Part shown: piece by piece, positions 1 through 5,523 of the stretch
How the letters are laid out: every line of letters begins with the position of its first letter
Numbering within the stretch: the stretch's first letter is position 1
Assembly (NCBI GenBank): GCA_903839715.1
Contig: CAIMDH010000123.1
Location: 1 to 10,021 of the forward strand
From: an uncultured bacterium
GTDB lineage: Bacteria > Patescibacteriota > Minisyncoccia > Phycocordibacterales > UBA918
Length of the DNA stretch: 10,021 bases
Direction: 5' to 3'
The notes under the pieces: model-generated
Told to the model about the DNA's origin: nothing
What the model saw: only the letters and a program-made list of their open reading frames with translations
Databases searched by the model: none
Program-made: the position numbers and the translations under genes

Positions 1-195
1 ATGTTTGGGAAACATTTTTTGTTGAGTGCAATACCCGTTTGGTTATACCACAATAATGTCTCTACCAATCCACCGCGGCGGATGTTTGGGAAACATTTTT
101 TGTTGAGTGCAATACCCGTTTGGTTATACCACAATAATGTCTCTACCAATCCACCGCGGCGGATGTTTGGGAAACATTTTTGTTGAGTGCAATAC
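1..195. repeat. Tandem repeat array, 81-base unit, about 2.4 copies, cut by the window edge
   Basis: Two identical 81-base units lie at 1-81 and 82-162. A third copy starting at 163 matches for about 33 bases, then diverges after position 195. The third copy has one T fewer in its T-run. Each unit opens with a perfect 6-bp inverted repeat (ATGTTT-GGG-AAACAT) followed at once by T5-T6, which resembles a weak intrinsic terminator. Each ends in a GC-rich near-palindrome around CCGCGG. Because 81 is divisible by 3, the array is open in one frame and encodes a 27-residue peptide twice before the one-base deletion brings in a stop at 184-186. No SD precedes it and I do not call it a gene. The array may continue to the left of the window. 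Function is unknown. Confidence 0.95.
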
Positions 196-250
196 TTTTC
201 TGGGTATGTCGCTTGAATAATATACTGACAGAACTCAAGTCTGTCCCCAG

Positions 251-270
251 ACCACCAATACTTTGGTGGT
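251..270. other. Perfect 8-bp hairpin in the peroxiredoxin upstream region
   Basis: ACCACCAA and TTGGTGGT flank a 4-base loop TACT. No T-run follows on either strand, so it is not a standard intrinsic terminator. Nearby are a 5-bp stem GTCTG/CAGAC just before it, two adjacent 10-base near-identical direct repeats at 295-304 and 305-314 (ACTTTTGGC core), and a 5-bp stem CACCC/GGGTG at 331-350. Together, 196-396 looks like a chain of small hairpins, possibly a transcribed structured leader or the remains of one. A TATACT hexamer at 221-226 could be a -10 box, but its -35 is poor. I recognise no known riboswitch class here. Confidence 0.5.
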
Positions 271-396
271 GCCGGTAATAGTAGGGGAAAGGGGCACTTT
301 TGGCAACTTTTGGCTGTGTGTGATTTTATACACCCTGAAATACTTGGGTGAATTACTGTTATCTGTCACTGATACTGGAATAAGTAGCTAAAAAGA

Positions 397-415
397 ATGC
401 ATAGGGGGTATGCAT
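397..415. promoter_or_regulatory. 19-base dyad, candidate operator upstream of the peroxiredoxin gene
   Basis: A perfect inverted repeat, ATGCATA - GGGGG - TATGCAT, ends at the first base of a TATAAT hexamer at 415-420. This 7-5-7 shape and its position directly against a -10 box, or 40-60 bases upstream of the second TATAAT, are typical of a transcription-factor site. Peroxide-responsive genes are usually controlled by OxyR, PerR or similar proteins, but the dyad does not match the PerR box as I know it. The regulator is therefore not assigned. Confidence 0.5.
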
Positions 416-449
416 ATAATTATCGTGTTATGATGGCGGTATTTATAAT
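415..449 (+). promoter_or_regulatory. Candidate peroxiredoxin promoter(s): two TATAAT boxes
   Basis: Consensus -10 hexamers occur at 415-420 and 444-449. The downstream one would start RNA near 456, only about 8 bases before the ATG at 464. The upstream one would start near 427. Neither has a convincing -35 at 16-18 bases (AAAGAA and TATCGT at 17), which would fit activator dependence. There is no SD between the second box and the ATG. Which box is used cannot be decided from sequence. Confidence 0.5.
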
Positions 450-463
450 CTAATTTTTTACAT

Positions 464-1063
464 ATGGAAAATTGTCAATGTGGAGATTGTTTTGGTTCGT
501 TTACAATTGGAGATGTTGTCCCAGAAGAACTAGAGTTTAGTGTGTATCAAGAAAAGACTGTGCGGCGAACAAGCTTTGCAGAGTTGCGCGGAAAATGGGT
601 AGTTTTGGTATTTTATCCAAAAGACTTCACGTATGTATGTCCAACCGAGCTTGAGGATATGCAGCAACACTACGCAGCGTTTCAGGCAGAAGGGGCTGAG
701 GTTATTTCTATGTCTACGGATTCAGTGGAAGTACACAAGGCGTGGCACGATCATTCACCGGCAATTGCTACAATCACGTACGCAATGGGGTCTGATTCAT
801 CTCATGAACTATCAGAAATTTTTGGAGTGCTGATACCGGAGGAAGGGATAGCTGAGCGCGGTACTTTTATTATTGATCCAGAAGGAAGTATTTGTGGTGT
901 CGAGATTACTCAAGGATCAATAGGTCGCTCAGCCAAAGAGACGCTACGCAAACTAAAAGCAGCAAAGTTTGTACATGAGCATCCAGGAAATGTGTGTCCA
1001 GCAGCTTGGGAAGAAGGTAATGAGACGTTGAAGCCGAGCCTTGATTTGGTGGGGAAGATTTAA
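464..1063 (+). CDS. ahpC: 2-Cys peroxiredoxin, AhpC/Prx1 family
   Basis: A cytosolic thiol peroxidase that reduces hydrogen peroxide, organic hydroperoxides and probably peroxynitrite. The 199 residues are a normal family length. The catalytic signature is clear: P52, T56 and C59 in the DFTYVCPTE segment (peroxidatic Cys), R132 in AERGTFIID, and a resolving Cys at C178 in HPGNVCPAAW, as in typical 2-Cys enzymes that form an intersubunit disulfide. The C-terminal YF motif and the GGLG motif of over-oxidation-sensitive eukaryotic Prx are absent, which suggests a robust enzyme. The N-terminus is unusual, with C4, C6 and C9 in NCQCGDC before the thioredoxin-like core; this could bind metal or add a redox site (inference). 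No ahpF or other reductase gene is next to it, so the electron donor (thioredoxin or similar) must be encoded elsewhere. The ATG at 464 has no SD. The stop is TAA. It converges on miaA with a 45-base gap and no strong terminator. Confidence 0.95.
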   Translation: MENCQCGDCFGSFTIGDVVPEELEFSVYQEKTVRRTSFAELRGKWVVLVFYPKDFTYVCPTELEDMQQHYAAFQAEGAEVISMSTDSVEVHKAWHDHSPAIATITYAMGSDSSHELSEIFGVLIPEEGIAERGTFIIDPEGSICGVEITQGSIGRSAKETLRKLKAAKFVHEHPGNVCPAAWEEGNETLKPSLDLVGKI

Positions 1064-1084
1064 ACCAAATGACTGACCAATTGA

Positions 1085-1107
1085 GATTTCACTAGTCGTA
1101 CGAAATC
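1085..1107. other. Weak 6-bp inverted repeat between convergent ahpC and miaA
   Basis: GATTTC (1085-1090) and GAAATC (1102-1107) could pair across an 11-base loop in the 45-base gap between the two convergent genes. There is no U-tract on either strand. It is recorded only as the sole possible terminator-like structure here, and is a doubtful one. Confidence 0.2.
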
Positions 1108-1108
1108 A

Positions 1109-2008
1109 CTACAAATGGAGAAATGTTTGGGTTTCTTCGGTAATATCAGCTACCTGTACTGGAAACTCTTTCCAGGTGATTTCACTATCGCGCTTGAGCC
1201 AGGTGCGCTGCCGTTTGGCGAATTGGCGGATTTTAGCAAAGAGCTCAGTCGTCATTTGTTCATAGGTAAGAGTATGGTAATGACCTTGGACCAAGTAGCG
1301 ATACTCAAGACCAAAATTAATCAAACGTTCTTTCAGTACTCCGCTTGCGAGCAAGTGGGATACCTCGGCTTCCATGCCGTGCTGTAGACGTTCGTGTAGT
1401 CTTTGTTCAATTCGTTTGTTTAGTATCTCTGTTGGAACATTGATGCCAAAAATCAACCATTCATAGGGACTTTCAGTCGGCATGGATTCAGGGACACTGC
1501 CAATACTGTCGATTATTTCTAGGGCGCGAATAAGGCGACGTCTGTTTTTTGTATCAATAGTGGCGGCGCGACGCGGGTCGGCTAGAGTGAGACGTGAGAC
1601 TAGTGCATCGGTGCTAAGTGCCTCTAGCTCTGCTTGAAAGGCGAGGTTTTGTGGCACTGGAGCTGCATTTTGTTTGCCACGAAGAAGGTCTACATAAAAA
1701 AAGGTGCCTCCAGCGATGATGGGTACTTTGCCGCGGGCGGTAATGTCAGCAATAGCTGCGCTGGCATCGCGGACAAAGTCTGTGCCACTGTATGTGTCGT
1801 TTGGATCAATGATATCGATGAGATGGTGGGGAACCCCTTGCATCTCCTCCTGTGTGACTTTCCCGGAACCAATATCAAGGCCACGGTAGACTTGGCGGGA
1901 ATCAGCCGAAATCACTTCGCCATTAAATTGTTTAGCGAGCTCGATAGCAAGTGCGGTCTTACCAGAGGCTGTAGGACCGAGAATGGCAATGATTTTGGGC
2001 TTTGGCAT
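1109..2008 (-). CDS. miaA: tRNA dimethylallyltransferase (tRNA A37 isopentenyltransferase)
   Basis: Transfers a dimethylallyl group from DMAPP to N6 of A37 in tRNAs that read UNN codons, giving i6A37 and stabilising codon pairing. The 299 residues (from ATG 2008) match the usual 300-316. Visible motifs: P-loop GPTASGKT at 11-18; DSRQVYRGLDIGSGK at 36-50, the conserved substrate-binding segment; IIAGGTFFYV near 97-106, a variant of the usual GGTGLY; DPRRAATID with NRRRLIRALE at 144-164; and RQRTWLKRD near 266-274. I chose ATG 2008 because homology starts at once (KPKIIAILGPTASGKT). The upstream TTG at 2053 lies in the loop of a terminator hairpin. There is no SD; a TATATT hexamer stands exactly six bases before the ATG, so the mRNA may be leaderless. 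The gene lies just downstream of an intact tRNA-Leu(CAA), a predicted substrate. The stop is TAG. Confidence 0.96.
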   Translation of the reverse strand: MPKPKIIAILGPTASGKTALAIELAKQFNGEVISADSRQVYRGLDIGSGKVTQEEMQGVPHHLIDIIDPNDTYSGTDFVRDASAAIADITARGKVPIIAGGTFFYVDLLRGKQNAAPVPQNLAFQAELEALSTDALVSRLTLADPRRAATIDTKNRRRLIRALEIIDSIGSVPESMPTESPYEWLIFGINVPTEILNKRIEQRLHERLQHGMEAEVSHLLASGVLKERLINFGLEYRYLVQGHYHTLTYEQMTTELFAKIRQFAKRQRTWLKRDSEITWKEFPVQVADITEETQTFLHL

Positions 2009-2014
2009 AGGGGG

Positions 2015-2043
2015 AATATAGCACAGTGTAGTAGAGTACGTAA
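2015..2043 (-). promoter_or_regulatory. Candidate leaderless promoter of miaA
   Basis: On the minus strand, TATATT at 2020-2015 is followed by six bases and then the ATG at 2008, so the expected start of RNA is the A of ATG. The hexamer 17 bases upstream (TTACGT, 2043-2038) is a poor -35 and overlaps the terminator hairpin. Similar six-base spacing is seen at rel and dprA. Confidence 0.45.
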
Positions 2044-2069
2044 AACACCCCAAAAATGGGGTGTTTTAC
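2040..2069 (-). terminator. Hairpin terminator between tRNA-Leu and miaA
   Basis: A perfect 12-bp inverted repeat, GTAAAACACCCC / GGGGTGTTTTAC, surrounds a 6-base loop (2052-2057). Read on the minus strand, the GC-rich CACCCC/GGGGTG core is followed by TTTT, as expected for an intrinsic terminator of the tRNA transcript. It begins about 20 bases after the mature tRNA 3' end. Any read-through would reach miaA. The symmetry means it could also act on the plus strand. Confidence 0.75.
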
Positions 2070-2088
2070 TTTTGTTTCATTCACAGAG

Positions 2089-2169
2089 TGCTGGAGATGG
2101 GACTTGAACCCATAAGCCTTGCGGCATGCGATTTTGAGTCGCACGTGTATACCATTCCACCACTCCAGC
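2089..2169 (-). tRNA. tRNA-Leu (anticodon CAA), intact
   Basis: An 81-base class II tRNA. The acceptor stem is GCTGGAG/CTCCAGC with discriminator A. The D-stem is GTG/CAC. The anticodon stem TGCGA/TCGCA encloses loop CTCAAAA, giving anticodon CAA at plus-strand positions 2134-2136, which reads UUG. A long variable arm GCC-GCAA-GGC and T-arm ATGGG-TTCAAGT-CCCAT are both paired. CCA is not encoded (CTC follows A), so nucleotidyltransferase must add it. A36-A37-A38 is present, the recognition sequence for MiaA, whose gene is next downstream. It is probably co-transcribed with the truncated tRNA-like gene upstream. Confidence 0.97.
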
Positions 2170-2201
2170 ACTCTAAGAACGAACTTTTTTGTAAAGGGGT
2201 C

Positions 2202-2298
2202 GATTCTTACAGAATCTGTTCAGGTTGTGGATAGTTTATTTCGCTATGCTCGTAAACTACCTCACAACCTTTTGCAACAGTCTCCCAGACTGTTGCAA
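2202..2298. other. Cluster of three hairpins behind the truncated tRNA-Leu
   Basis: Three inverted repeats lie almost end to end. At 2272-2298 there is a perfect 12-bp stem TTGCAACAGTCT/AGACTGTTGCAA with a 3-base loop. At 2222-2270 there is a long hairpin, with 8 bp AGGTTGTG/CACAACCT plus 7 bp TAGTTTA/TAAACTA separated by a small bulge, closing on a 14-base loop. At 2202-2216 there is a 6-bp stem GATTCT-TAC-AGAATC. None is followed by a T-run. They occupy the space where the 3' half of the upstream tRNA-Leu should be and a stretch beyond it. They would be transcribed with the tRNAs if the promoter near 2373-2401 is used. Confidence 0.8.
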
Positions 2299-2360
2299 CC
2301 CTCAAACCTTGCGATACACGATTTTGAGTCGTGCGCGTATACCAATTCCGCCACCGAGGC
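2297..2360 (-). pseudogene. Truncated tRNA-Leu (CAA): 5' 64 bases only, 3' half replaced
   Basis: Starts GCCTCGG (acceptor 5' strand), then a paired D-stem GCG/CGC and anticodon stem CACGA/TCGTG with loop CTCAAAA (anticodon CAA). A variable arm of ATC-GCAA-GGT type follows, then the T-stem 5' strand GAGGG and TT. There the match to tRNA ends. The expected CCCTC and CCGAGGC strands are missing throughout 2170-2296, where hairpins occur instead. Compared with the intact copy, the D- and anticodon-stem changes are compensated on both strands, so this gene evolved under selection before the 3' half was lost. Alternatives are an interrupted tRNA whose 3' part lies elsewhere, or a new RNA that re-uses a tRNA 5' domain. 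I call it a pseudogene as the simplest reading. Confidence 0.75.
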
Positions 2361-2372
2361 AATACTGTTTTA

Positions 2373-2401
2373 TCTATAACAAAGCAGTGCAAGCAAGTCT
2401 A
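2373..2401 (-). promoter_or_regulatory. Candidate promoter of the tRNA-Leu block
   Basis: On the minus strand, -35 TAGACT (2401-2396, 4 of 6 to TTGACA), a 17-base spacer and -10 TATAGA (2378-2373, 4 of 6) predict RNA starting near 2366, about six bases before the tRNA 5' end at 2360. It is divergent from the parB promoter. Confidence 0.45.
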
Positions 2402-2433
2402 CCAGATATTTGAAAAGTTATAAACAGGGCGTC

Positions 2434-2483
2434 AGCGGAGCTTGTGGTAGAATAGCTGGTAAGACAGAGCGGGAGCTTTGTGG
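2434..2483 (+). repeat. Imperfect direct repeat in the parB promoter/leader
   Basis: AGCGGAGCTTGTGG (2434-2447) recurs 34 bases later as AGCGGGAGCTTTGTGG (2468-2483), differing by two single-base insertions. The first copy carries the TG of the extended -10 promoter and the second runs into the SD. It could be a duplication or a pair of regulator sites. Confidence 0.5.
2445..2453 (+). promoter_or_regulatory. Extended -10 promoter of parB
   Basis: TGGTAGAAT (TGn followed by TAGAAT at 2448-2453) is a good extended -10 element, and no clear -35 precedes it. RNA would start near 2460, giving a leader of about 33 bases that contains the SD GGAGGT at 2482-2487. Confidence 0.5.
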
Positions 2484-2492
2484 AGGTAATTA

Positions 2493-3866
2493 TTGGCAGT
2501 TTTTTCTATGGCATTTCAGGGAGATTCAATATTTTGGGTGGAGGTTGAAAAAATTGTTCCAAATCCGTTTCAACCACGGCGTGAATTTGATGAACAAAAA
2601 TTACGGGAACTTGCAGAGTCAGTACGGATGTACGGTATTTTGCAGCCTTTGACCGTTACGCGTAAAGAAATAGAACGAGAAGATAGTACATTCTATACAG
2701 AGTACGAGCTGATTGCTGGAGAGCGTCGTTTGCGGGCAAGTAAGCTAGCAGGTTTGTCGCAAGTACCGGTTATTATTCGTGAAGGAGAAGATAGTGAACA
2801 AGAAAAACTCGAGTTGGCGATTATTGAAAATCTCCAACGTGAGGATCTTAATGCGGTTGATCGCGCACTGGCGTTTCGACAGCTGGCTGACGTCTTTGGT
2901 CTCTCTCATACGCAGGTGGCAAAGAAAGTGGGTCGTAGTCGTGAGTATGTCTCAAACTCTATTCGCCTCCTGGCACTTCCTGACTATATGCTGAGTGCCC
3001 TACGCCTGGCCGAAATGACAGAAGGACACGCTCGGACACTACTCATGCTGAACGATCGTCCCGAAGAACAGGATGTCGTATTCCGTGAGATTCTCATGAA
3101 GAAGCTTTCTGTACGCGAAGTAGAGCGCATTGTTCGTAAGATTGCGACTGATAAAGTCCGAAAGAAAAATCCGGGTGAATTTGATGCTGAGCTGATTGAG
3201 ATCGAAAAGAAGTTTATGGAGACGCTCGGTACCCGCGTTCAAATCCAAAAGACCGACTACGGCGGACGACTCACAATTGATTATTTCTCGGTAGACGATC
3301 TTGAGGGTATGCTCTTGCGAATGAAGGTTGAGCAGGCAATATCGCCAGCAGTAGCAGTTGAAAAGCTCAATCAACATACGCCACTTGAAATGGCGATCGA
3401 TGATAGTGGCAGGGAACCGGCGGCGGTGAGTGACGAGACAATTATGGATGGTACGCCGGAGCGAGAAGAAGCGATAATTGTACCACCTGCAGCCACTACT
3501 GCCGTGGCTCAGTATGACGCCACTGCTGATGATATTCAGCCCTACCAAGCGCCCGCAGTACCAATGGTCGAAGAACAGTACCTTGTGAGTGTGGTGCCGC
3601 CAGTTGCATCAGTGGAGCCAATATCACCGGTCGTAGTAGCACCGGTATCACCGCAGTCAGAATCGGTATACGTACCGCCATCATATAACACACCACGGTA
3701 TGCGACACCGCTACCACAGGTATATGAGCCAGCTCCGGCAGTGACGGTATCGACACCTGTACCGCCGCTCCCGGTAGAACCGGTACAACCAGTAGTATCG
3801 ACACCGCCGACAGTAAAAGAAGACGATGAAAGTGGTTTGTACTCAATTAGAAATTTTGGAGTGTAA
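2493..3866 (+). CDS. parB: ParB/Spo0J-family chromosome partition protein with a long Pro/Val-rich C-terminal tail
   Basis: A CTP-dependent DNA clamp that loads at parS and organises the origin region for segregation. The 457 residues are long for the family (usually about 280-300). The N-terminal ParB/Srx-like domain has the CTP-binding GERRLRA at 76-82 and ENLQREDLN at 112-120. A helix-turn-helix lies near 137-158 (LSHTQVAKKVGRSREYVSNS). A C-terminal dimerisation-like segment, DYGGRLTIDYFSVDDLEGML, covers 255-274. Beyond about 280 the chain becomes a disordered-looking tail rich in Pro, Val, Ala, Ser and Tyr to about 440, then ends in an acidic patch and the short order-like peptide GLYSIRNFGV. 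The start is TTG 2493, because GGAGGT lies five bases upstream; ATG 2508 is the alternative, but sits 20 bases from the SD. No parA is adjacent and I see no classic parS in the window. The stop is TAA, just before a strong terminator. Confidence 0.93.
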   Translation: MAVFSMAFQGDSIFWVEVEKIVPNPFQPRREFDEQKLRELAESVRMYGILQPLTVTRKEIEREDSTFYTEYELIAGERRLRASKLAGLSQVPVIIREGEDSEQEKLELAIIENLQREDLNAVDRALAFRQLADVFGLSHTQVAKKVGRSREYVSNSIRLLALPDYMLSALRLAEMTEGHARTLLMLNDRPEEQDVVFREILMKKLSVREVERIVRKIATDKVRKKNPGEFDAELIEIEKKFMETLGTRVQIQKTDYGGRLTIDYFSVDDLEGMLLRMKVEQAISPAVAVEKLNQHTPLEMAIDDSGREPAAVSDETIMDGTPEREEAIIVPPAATTAVAQYDATADDIQPYQAPAVPMVEEQYLVSVVPPVASVEPISPVVVAPVSPQSESVYVPPSYNTPRYATPLPQVYEPAPAVTVSTPVPPLPVEPVQPVVSTPPTVKEDDESGLYSIRNFGV

Positions 3867-3873
3867 AGAAATA

Positions 3874-3912
3874 AAAAAAGCTACAGGGAGCAAAGCTCCC
3901 TGTAGCTTTTTT
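3874..3912. terminator. Bidirectional intrinsic terminator between parB and rel
   Basis: A perfect 18-bp stem consists of A6 plus GCTACAGGGAGC on the left and GCTCCCTGTAGC plus T6 on the right, with loop AAA at 3892-3894. The T-run serves parB on the plus strand, and the A-run becomes the U-tract for rel on the minus strand. It fills most of the 51-base gap between the two convergent stop codons. Confidence 0.95.
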
Positions 3913-3917
3913 GTGTT

Positions 3918-5465
3918 CTAGGAACTAGTACCGTTTTCTTCTAAGGATGCCTTAATTTTGCGACGTGCTACTGAAGTTTTTACAAAAGAAAGCCACTTGG
4001 CGGTTGGCTGTGAGGATTTACGCGTTTCGATTTCGATAATATCACCGTTTTTAAGTTCGGTATCAAGCTGAACAAGTTTTTTGTTGACCTTGGCCCCGAA
4101 GATATGATCACCGACTTCTGAGTGAATAGCATAGGCAAAATCTACAGGTGTTGCACCGACAGGTAGATCAACGACGTCACCAGCTGGAGTAAAGACGAAT
4201 ATTCTTTTTGAGAAGAAGTCGGTTTGGGCATCCTCCACAAATTCCGCTGTTGTTGACTTACCCTTGCTGTGGATTTGTCCAATCTGAGCAATCCAGCGTG
4301 GAATCTTTTCGCTGTGCGCTGAGTCTTTGGTCCGCTTAATTTCATTACCGGTACTCTTGGGGCGACTAAAAGGCCGAAAGAGGGAAGGTATCAAACTACC
4401 AAATAGAGATTTACCGTCACTTGTTTTACCAGTCTGGGTTTGTTCTTTGTAACTAATGTGTGAAGCTACACCAAATTCAGATTCGTGGTGCATGCGTTCG
4501 GTGCGAATCTGAATTTCAAGAATAATGCCGTTTGGAGTTGCGACAGTAGTGTGGAGTGATTGGTAGCCGTTCGGTTTTGGAAAGGCAATATAATCTTTTA
4601 CTCGACCCGGTAGTGGGCGCCAGAGTTTGTGAATAATACCGAGAGTGCGGTAACAGTCTTCTACTGTTGGTACGACTACACGCATGGCCATTAGGTCGTA
4701 GACGGCACTAATGTCCCATTCTTTACGTTTAAGCTTATGGAAAAGACTATAGACCCCTTTAACGCGATATGACGTCTTAAAGTCTAAGAGGCCGATTTCA
4801 GCCAAACGTTTTTGTAAGATTTTGCGTTCACGTTCGAGAAGTTCTGTTGCTTTGCCAGCTTTGGTCTTGAGGACTTTTTGAACACGTTCGGCTTCTTCGG
4901 GATATACATAGGGAAAGGCTAGGTCTTCAAGCTCTTTGCGGATACGACCCATTCCTAGGCGGTGAGCTACAGGCACGTATATTTCAAGAGTTTCGCGAGC
5001 AATACGCAGCTGTTTTTCGGCTGGAACATACTGCAGAGTCTGCATGTTGTGTAGACGGTCAGCCAGCTTGATAATGAGTACTCTAATATCCTGACTTGTT
5101 GCTATCAAAAGCTTGCGCAAACTTTCGTTATGACGGTCACTGCCGTAGTAGCGTACTGAACTCAACTTTGTTACTCCTTCTACCAAAAAAAGTATCTCCT
5201 CGCCGAATTCTTCAAGAAGATACTCCGGGGTGATGTCGGTGTCTTCAACTGTGTCATGGAGGAGACCTGCTGCTACTGTACGGGCGGACATACCCATTTC
5301 TGCGAGTTTGGTGCCAACCGCTGCTAGGTGATTCATATACGGTTCACCAGAATAACGGGTGTGAGTGGCATGTGCTTTTTCTGCTACTACAAAAGCTTTC
5401 TCAATAAGCGCCTTGTCAGCATCACTGAGTTTTTCGTAAATAACTATGATATCGCGCGCAGACAT
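3918..5465 (-). CDS. rel: Bifunctional (p)ppGpp synthetase/hydrolase, short Rel form
   Basis: Makes and probably degrades the alarmone (p)ppGpp. The N-terminal HD hydrolase domain looks intact: H46, H70-D71 in HDTVED (70-75), and D136 in KLADRLHNM. The synthetase domain keeps RVKDYIAFPKPNGYQSLHT (288-306) and the EIQIRTERMH segment (317-326), so both activities are predicted. A TGS domain occupies about 420-482 (RIFVFTPAGDVVDLPVGATPVDFAY and following). The chain ends at 515 after a basic helix. The zinc-finger/conserved-cysteine and ACT/RRM domains of full-length Rel (about 700-750 aa) are absent, yet the stop (TAG) sits right before a strong terminator, so this is a natural short form and not a frameshift. 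A longer than usual linker (about 340-415) joins synthetase and TGS. The ATG at 5465 is preceded at exactly six bases by TACAAT, predicting a leaderless mRNA. Confidence 0.95.
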   Translation of the reverse strand: MSARDIIVIYEKLSDADKALIEKAFVVAEKAHATHTRYSGEPYMNHLAAVGTKLAEMGMSARTVAAGLLHDTVEDTDITPEYLLEEFGEEILFLVEGVTKLSSVRYYGSDRHNESLRKLLIATSQDIRVLIIKLADRLHNMQTLQYVPAEKQLRIARETLEIYVPVAHRLGMGRIRKELEDLAFPYVYPEEAERVQKVLKTKAGKATELLERERKILQKRLAEIGLLDFKTSYRVKGVYSLFHKLKRKEWDISAVYDLMAMRVVVPTVEDCYRTLGIIHKLWRPLPGRVKDYIAFPKPNGYQSLHTTVATPNGIILEIQIRTERMHHESEFGVASHISYKEQTQTGKTSDGKSLFGSLIPSLFRPFSRPKSTGNEIKRTKDSAHSEKIPRWIAQIGQIHSKGKSTTAEFVEDAQTDFFSKRIFVFTPAGDVVDLPVGATPVDFAYAIHSEVGDHIFGAKVNKKLVQLDTELKNGDIIEIETRKSSQPTAKWLSFVKTSVARRKIKASLEENGTSS

Positions 5466-5471
5466 TTTTTT

Positions 5472-5500
5472 ATTGTAGAGACAAGTTACCTAAATGACAA
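5472..5500 (-). promoter_or_regulatory. Leaderless promoter of rel
   Basis: On the minus strand, -35 TTGTCA (5500-5495, 5 of 6), a spacer of 17 and -10 TACAAT (5477-5472, 5 of 6) are followed by six A residues and the ATG at 5465. Standard spacing puts the RNA start on the A of ATG. This is the best promoter in the window, and it lies in the 58-base gap after topA, so rel need not depend on topA transcription. Confidence 0.75.
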
Positions 5501-5523
5501 GGAACAACTACTTTTAGTCCTTA

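Noticed and set aside
1..186. A protein gene of 61 codons with a repeated 27-residue peptide
   Set aside because: The open frame is a by-product of a repeat length divisible by three. It has no SD or promoter and ends because of a one-base deletion.
1..195. CRISPR array
   Set aside because: The units are identical over all 81 bases with no variable spacers, and no cas genes are present. A plain tandem repeat explains it.
2009..2053. Upstream TTG start for miaA
   Set aside because: It lies in the loop of the terminator hairpin and upstream of the likely -10; the added 15 residues have no family similarity.
2202..2298. Integron attC site or transposon end
   Set aside because: The palindromes lack the RYYYAAC...GTTRRRY core boxes in the right orientation, and there is no integrase or transposase in the window.
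1081..3866. parS site near parB
   Set aside because: I looked for the TGTTTCACGTGAAACA-type palindrome and saw none; the GATTTC/GAAATC repeat at 1085-1107 has the wrong spacing and sequence.
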